From: Candidatus Kaiserbacteria bacterium RIFCSPLOWO2_01_FULL_54_13 | GTDB taxonomy: Bacteria; Patescibacteriota; Minisyncoccia; Phycocordibacterales; UBA2100 | Length of the DNA: 25,584 bases | Direction: 5' to 3' | NCBI GenBank assembly: GCA_001781685.1 | Contig: MFLZ01000028.1 | Coordinates: 2,064 to 27,647, forward strand | Part shown: positions 1 through 7,433 of the stretch, piece after piece | How the letters are laid out: every line of letters begins with the position of its first letter | Position numbering within the stretch: the first letter of the stretch is position 1 | Program-made: the position numbers and the translations under genes | Notes under the pieces: generated by a model | The model's input: the letters and a program-made list of their open reading frames with translations, nothing else | What the model was told of the DNA's origin: nothing | The model's database searches: none

Positions 1-1
1 G

Positions 2-235
2 TCTGATGCCCGCCGCGTGCCGTATCCGAAAATCTTGGGGATCCACGTGAAAAGTTTTAAGGGCAGGCTCCAGCTCGCTCGGACACTTCATGCGCTTGAA
101 GTCATCAAGCGGGATATTTTGCGATCTGATCTGCAGCCCAACCTTCAGGCGATGGAGGAGTTGCGGAGTGTGGCCAATCAGTGCGCTACAGAGCTCGGAT
201 TCAAGCCGAAAGAAATGGAGAAGTGGTGGCCCTAA
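2..235 (+). CDS. 3' end of an unknown gene (open at the window edge)
   Basis: The frame is open from base 2 to a TAA at 233-235 and encodes about 77 residues, ending in a Glu-Lys-Trp-Trp-Pro tail. A GTG at 17 could start a 72-residue protein, but the frame has no stop before the window edge, so a truncated longer gene is more likely. The visible part is mostly charged and helical, with several Leu/Arg-rich stretches. I see no signal peptide, membrane segment or catalytic motif and do not recognise the family. It converges with pyrC, whose stop is only 7 nt away, and no clear terminator lies between them. The coding call is moderate; no function is proposed. Confidence 0.5.
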   Translation, partial: SDARRVPYPKILGIHVKSFKGRLQLARTLHALEVIKRDILRSDLQPNLQAMEELRSVANQCATELGFKPKEMEKWWP

Positions 236-241
236 GGAGAA

Positions 242-1312
242 TCATCGGACGCGCCAGCGGAGCGTTTCATTTCCGAGACCATGTTCTTTGTGACCAATGG
301 GCCATACTTTTTCCCCCTCGTCGGTGACGACCGGCTCCGTGACCTGCCAGTCTTTTTTTACGAGCGTAATTGTTTCTTCGCTTGGTGGGAGACCGTAGAA
401 ATTCGGTCCGTTTATTGAGAGAAAGTTCTCGAGCAAGTTGAGCACTCCAAGTTCGTCGAAAATCTGGGTGTAGAGTTCGATGGCAACGGGCGCGCTGAAA
501 ACGCCGAACGCGGGAGTGGCTGAAAATTTTTTCGATTCCGGATGCGGCGCGGAATCGGTTCCCGCGAAGACGAACGGTAGGCCTTTCTTTACGAGCAAGC
601 GGACCTTTTCTCTTTCGGCCTTGCTTTTTATCAGAGGCTTGCAGCGAAGCAGTGGACGCGATTCCGCTTCTTCACGAGCGTAGAGGAGGTGATGCGGGGT
701 GATGGTCGCAACGAGCCGCCCCTCCGCGCCGTGCTTCTCAATGAAATCTGCCGCGACCGCCGTCGATAGATGTTCGAGCGAAATTTTCAGTTTCGGATAC
801 GAATCCAATAGGCGCGGCAAAATATCTTCGATGAATAGTCTCTCGCCCTCGTAAGGGTCTACCTCTCCGCCGGATTCATTCATGTGAACCTCGCCATGGA
901 GGAGAAGCGGCATGCCGACCTCCTCCATCTTCTTCAAAACTTCTTTTGCCTCTAGTATCGAGCGATAGCCCCACTGCGAGTTGGTCGTAGCGCCATAAGG
1001 ATACGACTTCACGCCATAGATTTTACATACATTACTTTTTGCACCTTTCTCGATTTCCACGGCTGTGAGGTTTTTCGTGAGGTACACTGTCATAAGTGGC
1101 TCACAATGAGATCCTTGGGGCATCGCCCCGAGGATTTCTTTTTTATATTCAGCTGCTTGATCTACCGTCTCAATCGGTGGGTCGGTGTTGGGCATCACGA
1201 CTGCGCGGCTGAATTTTGCCGCTGTGAGCGGTGTGACGGCGCGGAGCATTGCGCCTTGGCGAAAATGCACGTGAGAATCGAATGGTTTTTTGATGGTGAC
1301 GGAGTCTGTCAT
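242..1312 (-). CDS. pyrC: Dihydroorotase, E. coli-type (class II)
   Basis: Interconverts carbamoyl-aspartate and dihydroorotate, the third step of pyrimidine synthesis, in the cytoplasm. The 356-residue protein matches the usual length of the homodimeric class. Metal ligands are visible: HVHFR at residues 14-18, the Lys that becomes carboxylated at 102 (YGVKSYPYGAT), His 139 (LLHGEV), His 181 (LEHLST) and the catalytic Asp 253 in GTDSAPHP. The open frame extends 52 codons upstream, but that part runs through the promoter palindrome and into pyrB. The ATG at 1312 is preferred because a TATACT box lies exactly 7 nt before it and the conserved domain begins just after it. It is divergent from pyrB, the preceding enzyme of the pathway, with which it shares the promoter region. 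Confidence 0.95.
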   Translation of the reverse strand: MTDSVTIKKPFDSHVHFRQGAMLRAVTPLTAAKFSRAVVMPNTDPPIETVDQAAEYKKEILGAMPQGSHCEPLMTVYLTKNLTAVEIEKGAKSNVCKIYGVKSYPYGATTNSQWGYRSILEAKEVLKKMEEVGMPLLLHGEVHMNESGGEVDPYEGERLFIEDILPRLLDSYPKLKISLEHLSTAVAADFIEKHGAEGRLVATITPHHLLYAREEAESRPLLRCKPLIKSKAEREKVRLLVKKGLPFVFAGTDSAPHPESKKFSATPAFGVFSAPVAIELYTQIFDELGVLNLLENFLSINGPNFYGLPPSEETITLVKKDWQVTEPVVTDEGEKVWPIGHKEHGLGNETLRWRVR

Positions 1313-1319
1313 TCTCAAA

Positions 1320-1368
1320 AGTATACAGCCCCTTACCACTTTGGCGACAAAGTGGTAAGGGGTATACT
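1320..1368. promoter_or_regulatory. Divergent pyrC/pyrB promoters around a perfect palindrome
   Basis: A 14-bp perfect inverted repeat (CCCCTTACCACTTT at 1329-1342, its complement at 1349-1362) has a 6-nt centre, GGCGAC. It is flanked by a -10 box on each side: TATACT on the minus strand (1320-1325, 7 nt before pyrC) and TATACT on the plus strand (1363-1368, 8 nt before pyrB). Weak -35-like hexamers fall near the centre on both strands (TTGTCG and TTGGCG). The symmetry suggests coordinated control of both genes, either by a dimeric repressor or by mutually exclusive promoters; this is inference. A close copy of the palindrome lies at 25165-25199. Confidence 0.75.
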
Positions 1369-1376
1369 GGCCCCTG

Positions 1377-2282
1377 ATGCACCATCTCGTCGAAACCCAG
1401 CAGTTTGATAGAGAATCGATCAATGAGCTTTTCGCGCTCGCGGATACGCTCGAGAAGAAAAGGGACAAGTCACTAGATGGAAAGATTCTTGCCGCGCTCT
1501 TTTATGAGCCTTCTACGCGTACACGTCTCTCTTTCGAGTCGGCGATGCTTAGGTTGGGAGGAGACGTGATAACGATGGAGAGTGGAGAGTCCTCTTCACA
1601 ATCCAAGGGCGAGTCTTTGGAAGACGCAATTAAGGTTATCAGTCAGTACGCCGATGCTATCGTGATTCGCCACTTTGAGGTCGGCTCGGCTGCACGCGCA
1701 GCAGCAGTCTCTCCAGTCCCTGTCATAAACGCTGGTGATGGCAACATGGGGCAGCATCCGACGCAGGCGCTGCTCGATCTCTACACGATCCGGCGAGAGC
1801 TTGGCCGCGAGGACGAACTGCACATCGTATTTGTCGGCAATCTTAAGTACTATCGTTCTCCACGTTCGCTCGCCTACCTACTCGGGAAGTACAAGAACAT
1901 ACGAATAACATTCGTATCCGCACCCGAGCTGCAGATGGAGAATGACGTCAAAAACTACCTGGTGAGACAGGGAGTTGTGTTTGAGGAGACTGAAGACCTA
2001 GGATCCGTGCTCGAGGAAGCGGATGTGCTGTATCAAACGCGCATCGCGAAAGAATGGATAAAGGACAACGCGGAGTATGAGAAATTGAAAGGCCGCTACA
2101 TCATTACTCGCGCTGTGGCGGATTCTATGAAAAAAGGCGCCATCATCATTCATCCCTTGCCGCGCGTCGGGGAGATTGCCGAAGATGTCGATGAATCAGC
2201 GCACGCGGTCTACTTCAAGCAGGTGGGCTATGGTTTGCTTGTGCGTATGGCGATACTGAAAACGATTCTCGGCGGTACGTAA
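1377..2282 (+). CDS. pyrB: Aspartate carbamoyltransferase catalytic chain
   Basis: Condenses carbamoyl phosphate with aspartate, the committed step of pyrimidine synthesis. The 301-residue length is typical of the catalytic chain. The carbamoyl-phosphate loop STRTR is at residues 46-50, followed by SFESAMLRLGG. HPTQALLDLYTI, YQTRIAKEW and HPLPRVGEI follow in the expected order and cover the phosphate- and aspartate-binding positions. The start is set by TATACT 8 nt upstream with no Shine-Dalgarno, implying a leaderless message. No regulatory chain (pyrI) is adjacent. The malic enzyme gene follows after 3 nt, so the two are probably co-transcribed. Confidence 0.95.
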   Translation: MHHLVETQQFDRESINELFALADTLEKKRDKSLDGKILAALFYEPSTRTRLSFESAMLRLGGDVITMESGESSSQSKGESLEDAIKVISQYADAIVIRHFEVGSAARAAAVSPVPVINAGDGNMGQHPTQALLDLYTIRRELGREDELHIVFVGNLKYYRSPRSLAYLLGKYKNIRITFVSAPELQMENDVKNYLVRQGVVFEETEDLGSVLEEADVLYQTRIAKEWIKDNAEYEKLKGRYIITRAVADSMKKGAIIIHPLPRVGEIAEDVDESAHAVYFKQVGYGLLVRMAILKTILGGT

Positions 2283-2285
2283 CGT

Positions 2286-3428
2286 ATGGCGAGGAAAGAT
2301 GTTGCTGCTCGCGCACTTGCGCTTCACAAAAAGCTCGGGGGGAAAATTCGCATCGTGCCGGCTGCACCAATCCGCAATCGCGCTGAACTCTCACTTGTCT
2401 ATACTCCCGGCGTTGCCGCGGTGTCCAGCTATGTTGCGAAGAATCCGAAAATGGCCCGCGACTATACGATAAAAGGTCGCATGGTTGCGGTAATCTCCGA
2501 CGGCTCGGCTGTGCTCGGCTTAGGAAATATCGGCCCCTTAGGGGCTCTCCCGGTCATGGAAGGGAAGTGCGCGATCTTCAAAACGTTCGCGGGAGTGGAT
2601 GCAGTGCCTTTGGTTTTGGATACGCAAGACGCGGACGAAATCGTGCGGACCGTCGTTGCGGTTGCGCCCGCATTTGGCGGTATCAATCTAGAAGACATCG
2701 CAGCGCCGAAGTGCTTCGATATCGAACGCAGGGTCATCGAAGCGCTCGACATTCCCGTGATGCATGATGACCAACACGGGACCGCGATCGTCGTCTTGGC
2801 GGCGCTCATTAATGCCGCAAGAGTCGTGCGGAAAGATCTGAAGAAACTTCGCATCGTCATTCTTGGAGCCGGCGCCGCTGGAACGGCAGTAGCGCGGCTC
2901 CTCCACAAAGCGGGTGTCGCGCATGTGGTCGTTTTGGACAGCAAGGGCATTATCAGCAAGCATCGCAGCGACCTCTCGCACCATAAGAAGGGGCTTCTCC
3001 GTCACACGAATCCGCACCACCTGACCGGACAAGCGGAGCACGCGCTCTCTGGTGCCGATGCGGTCATCGGCGTTTCGGGACCGAATCTTTTGACGGCTTC
3101 CGATATCAGGCTCATGGCGAAAAAGGCGATTGTGCTCGCGATGGCGAATCCGATTCCCGAAATCATGCCCGACGAAGCGAAGCGAGGAGGGGCAATGGTC
3201 GTTGGCACCGGCCGCTCGGATTTTCCGAATCAGATAAACAACTCACTTGCATTTCCGGGGGTTTTCCGCGGTGCTCTCGACAATCGCGTGCGCAAAATCA
3301 CGACAGAGATGAAACTCAAGGCCGCGCGCGCAATCGCGGCTTTGGTCCCCAAACCTACCGCCAACAAAATCGTCCCCGACATGTTCGACAAGCGCGTCGC
3401 GCCCGCAGTCGCCAAGGTGATTCGTTAG
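2286..3428 (+). CDS. Malic enzyme (malate dehydrogenase, decarboxylating)
   Basis: Oxidatively decarboxylates malate to pyruvate. The 380-residue protein matches the short bacterial type. The N-terminal catalytic domain shows SLVYTPGVAAV, GLGNIGPLGALPVMEGK, the metal-binding segment FGGINLEDIAAPKCF and DDQHGTAIV. The NAD(P)-binding domain shows the Rossmann turn GAGAAGTA (about residues 196-203) followed by VVLDSKG, and later ANPIPEI and GTGRSDFPNQINN. Cofactor preference cannot be decided from the sequence. The gene sits 3 nt after pyrB with no ribosome-binding site, so it probably relies on read-through transcription. It could feed pyruvate and reducing power from C4 acids, together with the aspartase-like lyase at 11737. 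Confidence 0.93.
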   Translation: MARKDVAARALALHKKLGGKIRIVPAAPIRNRAELSLVYTPGVAAVSSYVAKNPKMARDYTIKGRMVAVISDGSAVLGLGNIGPLGALPVMEGKCAIFKTFAGVDAVPLVLDTQDADEIVRTVVAVAPAFGGINLEDIAAPKCFDIERRVIEALDIPVMHDDQHGTAIVVLAALINAARVVRKDLKKLRIVILGAGAAGTAVARLLHKAGVAHVVVLDSKGIISKHRSDLSHHKKGLLRHTNPHHLTGQAEHALSGADAVIGVSGPNLLTASDIRLMAKKAIVLAMANPIPEIMPDEAKRGGAMVVGTGRSDFPNQINNSLAFPGVFRGALDNRVRKITTEMKLKAARAIAALVPKPTANKIVPDMFDKRVAPAVAKVIR

Positions 3429-3431
3429 CAC

Positions 3432-3437
3432 TATAAT
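3432..3437 (+). promoter_or_regulatory. -10 box for a tRNA transcript
   Basis: A perfect TATAAT lies 9 nt before the first acceptor base of the broken tRNA-Thr at 3447. This is the expected spacing for a tRNA gene. The promoter may now drive the HTH/LAGLIDADG-like gene and the downstream tRNA-Ile. Confidence 0.6.
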
Positions 3438-3446
3438 CGGTTCGAT

Positions 3447-3482
3447 CCGCCTGTAGCTCAACGGTTAGAGCACAGAGCTTGT
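3447..3482 (+). pseudogene. 5' half of a tRNA-Thr(TGT), truncated after the anticodon
   Basis: The segment has a 7-nt acceptor strand (CCGCCTG), TA at positions 8-9, a D arm (GCTC/GAGC) and the 5' anticodon stem CAGAG. The loop then begins CTTGT, which places TGT at the anticodon (Thr). After 3482 the sequence no longer fits a tRNA. No CTCTG stem partner, T arm or CAGGCGG acceptor strand is found before the next gene or just after the downstream tRNA. The break falls right behind the anticodon, a known insertion point for tRNA introns. An intron would however require a 3' exon, and none is visible in the window. Confidence 0.55.
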
Positions 3483-3547
3483 CCACATGATAGAAATTCC
3501 TGAACCTCGGGGTAGTGTTATTGTGGTATTATCTAAAGGTTCGGATT

Positions 3548-4213
3548 ATGACTCGATTTCTTGATAGAGAGAAAGCTCGAACACTAAGGGCCCAAGGGAA
3601 GAGTTACTCAGAAATTAAAAGTACGTTAGGTGTGAGTAAAGGAACGCTCAGTGAATGGTTGAAAGACATGCCCCTTGCCCCCGAACAAATTCGTAGGTTG
3701 CGGGACCTGAATCCAAAACGTATTGAGCATTTTCGCGAGACGATGCGAAATAAGCGTGAGTCTCGACTGCATACGGCATATGAGCGAGCAAAAAGGGATG
3801 TGGGGAGGCTGTCCAGACGAGACGCATTTATTGCAGGGTTGTATTTATATTGGGGAGAGGGGACTAAGTCTGCTCGAGGTAAGACTGAGATCACAAACAC
3901 CGACCCGTATGTGTTGGTCGCTTTTTTACAATGGCTAGAGATGCTGGGTGTATCGAGGAGAGGTATCTCCGTTCGCCTAACTTTGTACACGGACATGAAT
4001 GTGCAGCAAGAGACTCGTTTCTGGTCGAGAATGTTGCAGGTGTCGTCAAAACAATTTCGGAAACCTCATATCAAGCGATCTGCACTAGTTGGTCTGAGTC
4101 GTAAATCTGGCTATGGACATGGTACCTGTAGCGTTATTTTTGATAATGTTCCGATGTGGGAGTACATTAGTATGGCACTCAAGCGTCTGCGAGAGATGCA
4201 TTCGCGCCCATAG
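3548..4213 (+). CDS. HTH protein with LAGLIDADG-like region (possible homing endonuclease)
   Basis: The 221-residue protein begins with a helix-turn-helix (about residues 6-40, ending KGTLSEWLKD), followed by a basic helical linker. Its second part contains FIAGLYLYWGEGTKS (about residues 95-110), similar to the first LAGLIDADG-type helix of a group of short proteins common in Patescibacteria; assignment is from memory of that family. The ATG at 3548 is chosen over the in-frame GTG at 3515 because AAAGG lies 8 nt upstream, one of very few Shine-Dalgarno-like sites in the window. The gene is visibly more AT-rich than its neighbours, suggesting transfer. It starts 65 nt after a cut tRNA-Thr, and its stop codon lies inside tRNA-Ile. 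Activity as a nuclease is inference. Confidence 0.7.
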   Translation: MTRFLDREKARTLRAQGKSYSEIKSTLGVSKGTLSEWLKDMPLAPEQIRRLRDLNPKRIEHFRETMRNKRESRLHTAYERAKRDVGRLSRRDAFIAGLYLYWGEGTKSARGKTEITNTDPYVLVAFLQWLEMLGVSRRGISVRLTLYTDMNVQQETRFWSRMLQVSSKQFRKPHIKRSALVGLSRKSGYGHGTCSVIFDNVPMWEYISMALKRLREMHSRP

Positions 4214-4274
4214 CTCAATGGTAGAGCATTCGTCTTATACACGAAGTACCTAGGTTCGATTCCTAGTGGGCGTA
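4204..4274 (+). tRNA. tRNA-Ile(TAT)
   Basis: A complete 71-nt cloverleaf without encoded CCA. The acceptor strand GCGCCCA pairs with TGGGCGT (with a G-U at the end) and the D stem is GCTC/GAGC. The anticodon stem TTCGT/ACGAA encloses loop CTTATAC, giving anticodon TAT. The T stem CTAGG/CCTAG encloses TTCGATT. Anticodon UAU reads AUA directly, whereas most bacteria use a CAU tRNA modified to lysidine. Its first 10 bases overlap the end of the preceding gene, including the TAG stop. Confidence 0.85.
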
Positions 4275-4295
4275 CAGACTTCATCTGGTGTGGAT

Positions 4296-4310
4296 TCCCG
4301 CATTGCGGGA
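4296..4310. repeat. Short palindrome TCCCGCA/TGCGGGA
   Basis: A 7-bp inverted repeat with a one-base centre lies between tRNA-Ile and the next gene. No T-run follows it, so it is a weak terminator candidate. It may be a small dispersed palindrome. Confidence 0.4.
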
Positions 4311-4336
4311 GGTATAGGGCGTGAGACAATAAACGT

Positions 4337-5782
4337 ATGTCTCTATCCCTGAGAGTTGCTCTCGGCGCGATTTTGCTGGTTGCACTTTCGATTCTCTTTG
4401 CACCTCACGCCGCCGCTGCGGCGCAGGCGAATATCGGGATGGGCCCCAGTTACTTTAGTCCGTCGCAGATCACAATCAATGTCGGCGACACTGTCGTCTG
4501 GACGAACACAGATACCATTCCGCATACGGTGACAGCGAATGACGGGGGCTTCGACGGCGGCACGATGCAGCCGGGCGCTGTTTACTCGCGTACATTCATC
4601 GCTCCCGGCACGTTTTCCTACAGGTGCCTCTTCCATCCGGGAATGGTGGGCACAATCTCTGTCGCTCCCGCCGCCGCTTCCGTGAGCTACGTGCCGGCTC
4701 CAGTTTCCGGTCCAGTTCCCGTTCCATCCCCAGCGGCAGATCAACTCCGCGCGCAGGCGCAAGCGCTCCTCGCAAAAGTTCAGGAGCTCCAAGCTCAGCT
4801 CGCGGCTCAGCAGGGCGCACCTTCTGGCGCAGGAGGCGTGACACTCGACTCGAGTTCGTGCCCCCTCATCGGAAGGAGCCTCAAGCGAGGCGCCTCCGGC
4901 GACGACGTGAAGCGGCTTCAACAGTTCCTCGCACGCGATTCCTCGATCTACCCTGAAGGACTCGCGACCGGCTACTACGGTGCGCTTACCGAGGCTGCGG
5001 TGAAGCGCTGGCAGGTTCGGTACAACATCGTTTCTTCCGGCACGCCCGAGAGCACGGGCTATGGCGTGGTGGGGCCGCGCACAGCTGCTGCTATCTCGCT
5101 TCTGTGCACGACAGGAAGCTACGGCGGCGTGCCCGGACCCGGTGCCCCCGTGGCGCCTGTCGGCGGATTTATTCAGGTGACGCCGGTTACGGGAAATGTT
5201 CCGCTCACCGTTGCGATTCAGACTACGGTGAATACTGTTAATTCGTGCGCGGGCACCGTCTACACGCTCGACTACGGCGATGGCACGCTGCCCACGCCAA
5301 TCGCGGTTCCTGCAGGTAACTGCGCGCAGCTGACGGTAACCTTGAGTCACACCTATCCCTACGGCGGTGTCTTTCTCGTGACGCTCTCCGCGGGCGCGCA
5401 CCGCACCTCGGCGACAGTGCAGGCGTACGGCGCAGGTCCGCCTCTCCCCGTACCTCCTCCGGCGCCCTCACCGGCTCCCGCGCCGACTCCAACTCCTCCG
5501 CCTCCTCCGAGCACCTCATGGGGCATCATTTCCGTGACGCCCGCAGTGAGTGGCAATCCGCTTACGATTTCCGTGGAGGTCGAGTATCCCGCAGGTGCTG
5601 CATACTCGATCGATTGGGGTGACAGCACGTCGCCGTCGAGTGTAGGAGGAGGAAGCGGAGGGAGCGGCACAGCAAGAGCGACTGCGAGCCACACGTACGG
5701 CGGTGGCGGCAGCTACATCGTCTCGCTCAAAGATGGGAGCGGCGCCGTCAAGGCGACGTCGGCAGTCGTCATCTCGAATTAG
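4337..5782 (+). CDS. Secreted cupredoxin / peptidoglycan-binding-like / PKD protein
   Basis: A 481-residue exported protein. An N-terminal signal peptide ends near residue 30 (…APHAAAAAQA). Residues about 32-112 form a plastocyanin/azurin-like cupredoxin: VGDTVVWTNTDTIPHTV supplies the first His, and YRCLFHPGMVG supplies Cys, His and Met, a complete type-1 copper site. A short coiled coil (LRAQAQALLAKVQELQAQL) follows. Next is a PG_binding_1-like domain (LKRGASGDDVKRLQQFL … TEAAVKRWQ … GVVGPRTAAAI). Two PKD-like beta domains (YGDG…SHTYPYGG and DWGDS…SHTYGGGG) are separated by a Pro/Ala-rich linker. A GACAAT box 6 nt before the ATG suggests a leaderless start. It may be a cell-surface electron-transfer or copper-binding protein; the role is inference. 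Confidence 0.85.
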   Translation: MSLSLRVALGAILLVALSILFAPHAAAAAQANIGMGPSYFSPSQITINVGDTVVWTNTDTIPHTVTANDGGFDGGTMQPGAVYSRTFIAPGTFSYRCLFHPGMVGTISVAPAAASVSYVPAPVSGPVPVPSPAADQLRAQAQALLAKVQELQAQLAAQQGAPSGAGGVTLDSSSCPLIGRSLKRGASGDDVKRLQQFLARDSSIYPEGLATGYYGALTEAAVKRWQVRYNIVSSGTPESTGYGVVGPRTAAAISLLCTTGSYGGVPGPGAPVAPVGGFIQVTPVTGNVPLTVAIQTTVNTVNSCAGTVYTLDYGDGTLPTPIAVPAGNCAQLTVTLSHTYPYGGVFLVTLSAGAHRTSATVQAYGAGPPLPVPPPAPSPAPAPTPTPPPPPSTSWGIISVTPAVSGNPLTISVEVEYPAGAAYSIDWGDSTSPSSVGGGSGGSGTARATASHTYGGGGSYIVSLKDGSGAVKATSAVVISN

Positions 5783-5816
5783 TCGTGGGAGTGTTGTTGT
5801 TCGAAGTTTAGTGCGT

Positions 5817-7427
5817 ATGCGAGCGCGAGGCATAATCATCTCTCTCATCTTTCTTCTCCCACTTCTCCTCGGACTCTACCCATTCCTGTCTTCTGCTCAG
5901 ACGGTCGCTGAAGTGAGTGCACAGATCGAGGGCATGCTTGCCCGCATCGCGGAGTTGAAAGCGGTACTCGAGAATCTCTCTGCAAGCAGTGCGGGGTCGG
6001 GGACAACACCTATCCCGAGTTCTCCGTGCGTTTCGCTCACGCGCACGCTCTCATTCGGCTCGCGCGGAGAAGATGTGAGAGAGCTTCAACGCTTCCTCAT
6101 CGAAGCGAGTTTTCTTGGATCGGCATATGACACGGGATACTTCGGGTCTCTGACTGAGGCCGCCGTCAAAAAATGGCAGGCGGCAAACGGGATCGTGTCC
6201 TCAGGCGACGCCGCATCGACGGGCTTTGGCGTCGTGGGACCGAAGACGCGCGCATCGATCGTCGCACGTTGTTCTTCCGCGCAGTCTGCCGCCGTTACGT
6301 CACAGCAAAAGTGCCCGATGCCGCCTCCGATCCCGCAACCTTCTGAGTGCACGGGTATGTGGGAAGTGGGATTTGATGCAGGCGGCTGTCTTACCGGCTA
6401 CCAGTGCATTCTTCCAGCGGAGCCTCCACAGAGCGCTGAGCCTCCTCCGGCGCTCACTACTCCGGAGCCGGTAATCCCCCCGCCGCCGAGCATCACAATT
6501 TCGGCACCTGTTTCTGGCACGACAGTTATGGGAGGGAGTGCGCTTTCTGTCGCATGGCGTAGCTCAGACGCGCCGCAGGGGGCGCGAGTGGCGCTTTCGC
6601 TCACGCGTGAGGGAGGAGGGACTCTCGGCGTGATTGCTGATAGTCTTGCCTCATCCGGCACGTACCGGTGGAGTGTGCCGAGCGAGCGCACCGACTGCAG
6701 GCCGGGGGAGAGTGCATTTGATTGCATTTCGAAGATCGCGCAGTGTGAGGGAAATACGAGCATTTGCAATCTCTCACGCGGCATCTACCGCATTGTTGCA
6801 ACGCTCTCGAGTGGCGCGAGCGCGACGAGCCCGCCCTTTCAGGTGGGAGGCACTGCACTCTCAGGACTTCTCGAGGCTCTCACGAGTACTTCTTTGGCGC
6901 CACCTCCCACGTCACTTGATTTTTCACCCGCGCCCGCCGATACTTCGGCTACGTCAGAAGATATGTGCGTGCACGAGGGGCAGCAATTCACTTCCGGAGT
7001 AACGCTTTCCGTTCCTTGCCAAGGAGGCAGCTGCCCCTCCTCTTCGTCTGGAACAGGATTCATCACGGGCACTTGTACCCGTGGGCAGTGGTGCATTCCC
7101 TACACGACGAACTGCGCTTCTTCTCTCGTAGCGATCGATACGAGCTCGTATGCCGGTGGCGGTGCGGGAGGAATTTCGAGCGGCTACAGCGTCAACTGTC
7201 CGCAAGAGGGATGGACCGCGTATCTTTCGTGTCCGTATGGAGGCTGTCAGACAGGGTGGAATACGTGCCGGGGAGGGCATTGGGTGAGAGAGTCCTCGCA
7301 GCAGGTGGTGCAGGTGGGGCAACAGGGTCCATGCGGCAGCGGCCAAGTGTGGTGTGAAATAGGGACCGAGCACGGCTTCGGGTGTGTGCCGTCGTTTCAG
7401 TGCGTGAATGGCATGGCGACGCCGTGA
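5817..7427 (+). CDS. Secreted Cys-rich protein with peptidoglycan-binding-like domain
   Basis: Reads 536 residues from the ATG at 5817; a GTG two codons earlier is an alternative, and the longer open frame overlaps the preceding gene. A signal peptide (IIISLIFLLPLLLGLYPFL, then SSAQT) is followed by a coiled coil (VSAQIEGMLARIAELKAVL). A PG_binding_1-like domain (LSFGSRGEDVRELQRFL … TGYFGSLTEAAVKKWQ … GVVGPKTRASI) is a clear paralogue of the one in the preceding gene. A small Cys-containing segment, a Pro-rich linker and an Ig-like domain (SITISAPVSGTTVMGGSAL … VAWRSSD) come next. The C-terminal 160 residues are Cys-rich (CVHEGQQF, CTRGQWC, CPYGGCQTGWNTC) and probably disulfide-bonded. I do not recognise that part. 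The likely location is the cell surface. Confidence 0.8.
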   Translation: MRARGIIISLIFLLPLLLGLYPFLSSAQTVAEVSAQIEGMLARIAELKAVLENLSASSAGSGTTPIPSSPCVSLTRTLSFGSRGEDVRELQRFLIEASFLGSAYDTGYFGSLTEAAVKKWQAANGIVSSGDAASTGFGVVGPKTRASIVARCSSAQSAAVTSQQKCPMPPPIPQPSECTGMWEVGFDAGGCLTGYQCILPAEPPQSAEPPPALTTPEPVIPPPPSITISAPVSGTTVMGGSALSVAWRSSDAPQGARVALSLTREGGGTLGVIADSLASSGTYRWSVPSERTDCRPGESAFDCISKIAQCEGNTSICNLSRGIYRIVATLSSGASATSPPFQVGGTALSGLLEALTSTSLAPPPTSLDFSPAPADTSATSEDMCVHEGQQFTSGVTLSVPCQGGSCPSSSSGTGFITGTCTRGQWCIPYTTNCASSLVAIDTSSYAGGGAGGISSGYSVNCPQEGWTAYLSCPYGGCQTGWNTCRGGHWVRESSQQVVQVGQQGPCGSGQVWCEIGTEHGFGCVPSFQCVNGMATP

Positions 7428-7433
7428 TGTTCA

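Noticed and set aside
2530..2550. Palindrome GCCCCTTAGGGGC in the malic enzyme gene as another inserted element
   Set aside because: It encodes the conserved GPLGALP motif of the family, so it reflects ordinary codon use, not an insertion.
3483..4203. A group I or other intron interrupting tRNA-Thr
   Set aside because: The break position fits an intron, but no 3' exon with a matching anticodon stem, T arm or acceptor strand was found in the window, and I could not recognise an intron core by eye. Kept as a truncated tRNA instead.
4343..5401. A 352-codon minus-strand frame opposite the cupredoxin gene
   Set aside because: Very Arg-rich, no signal peptide or domain, and the sense strand has a complete signal peptide and copper ligands.
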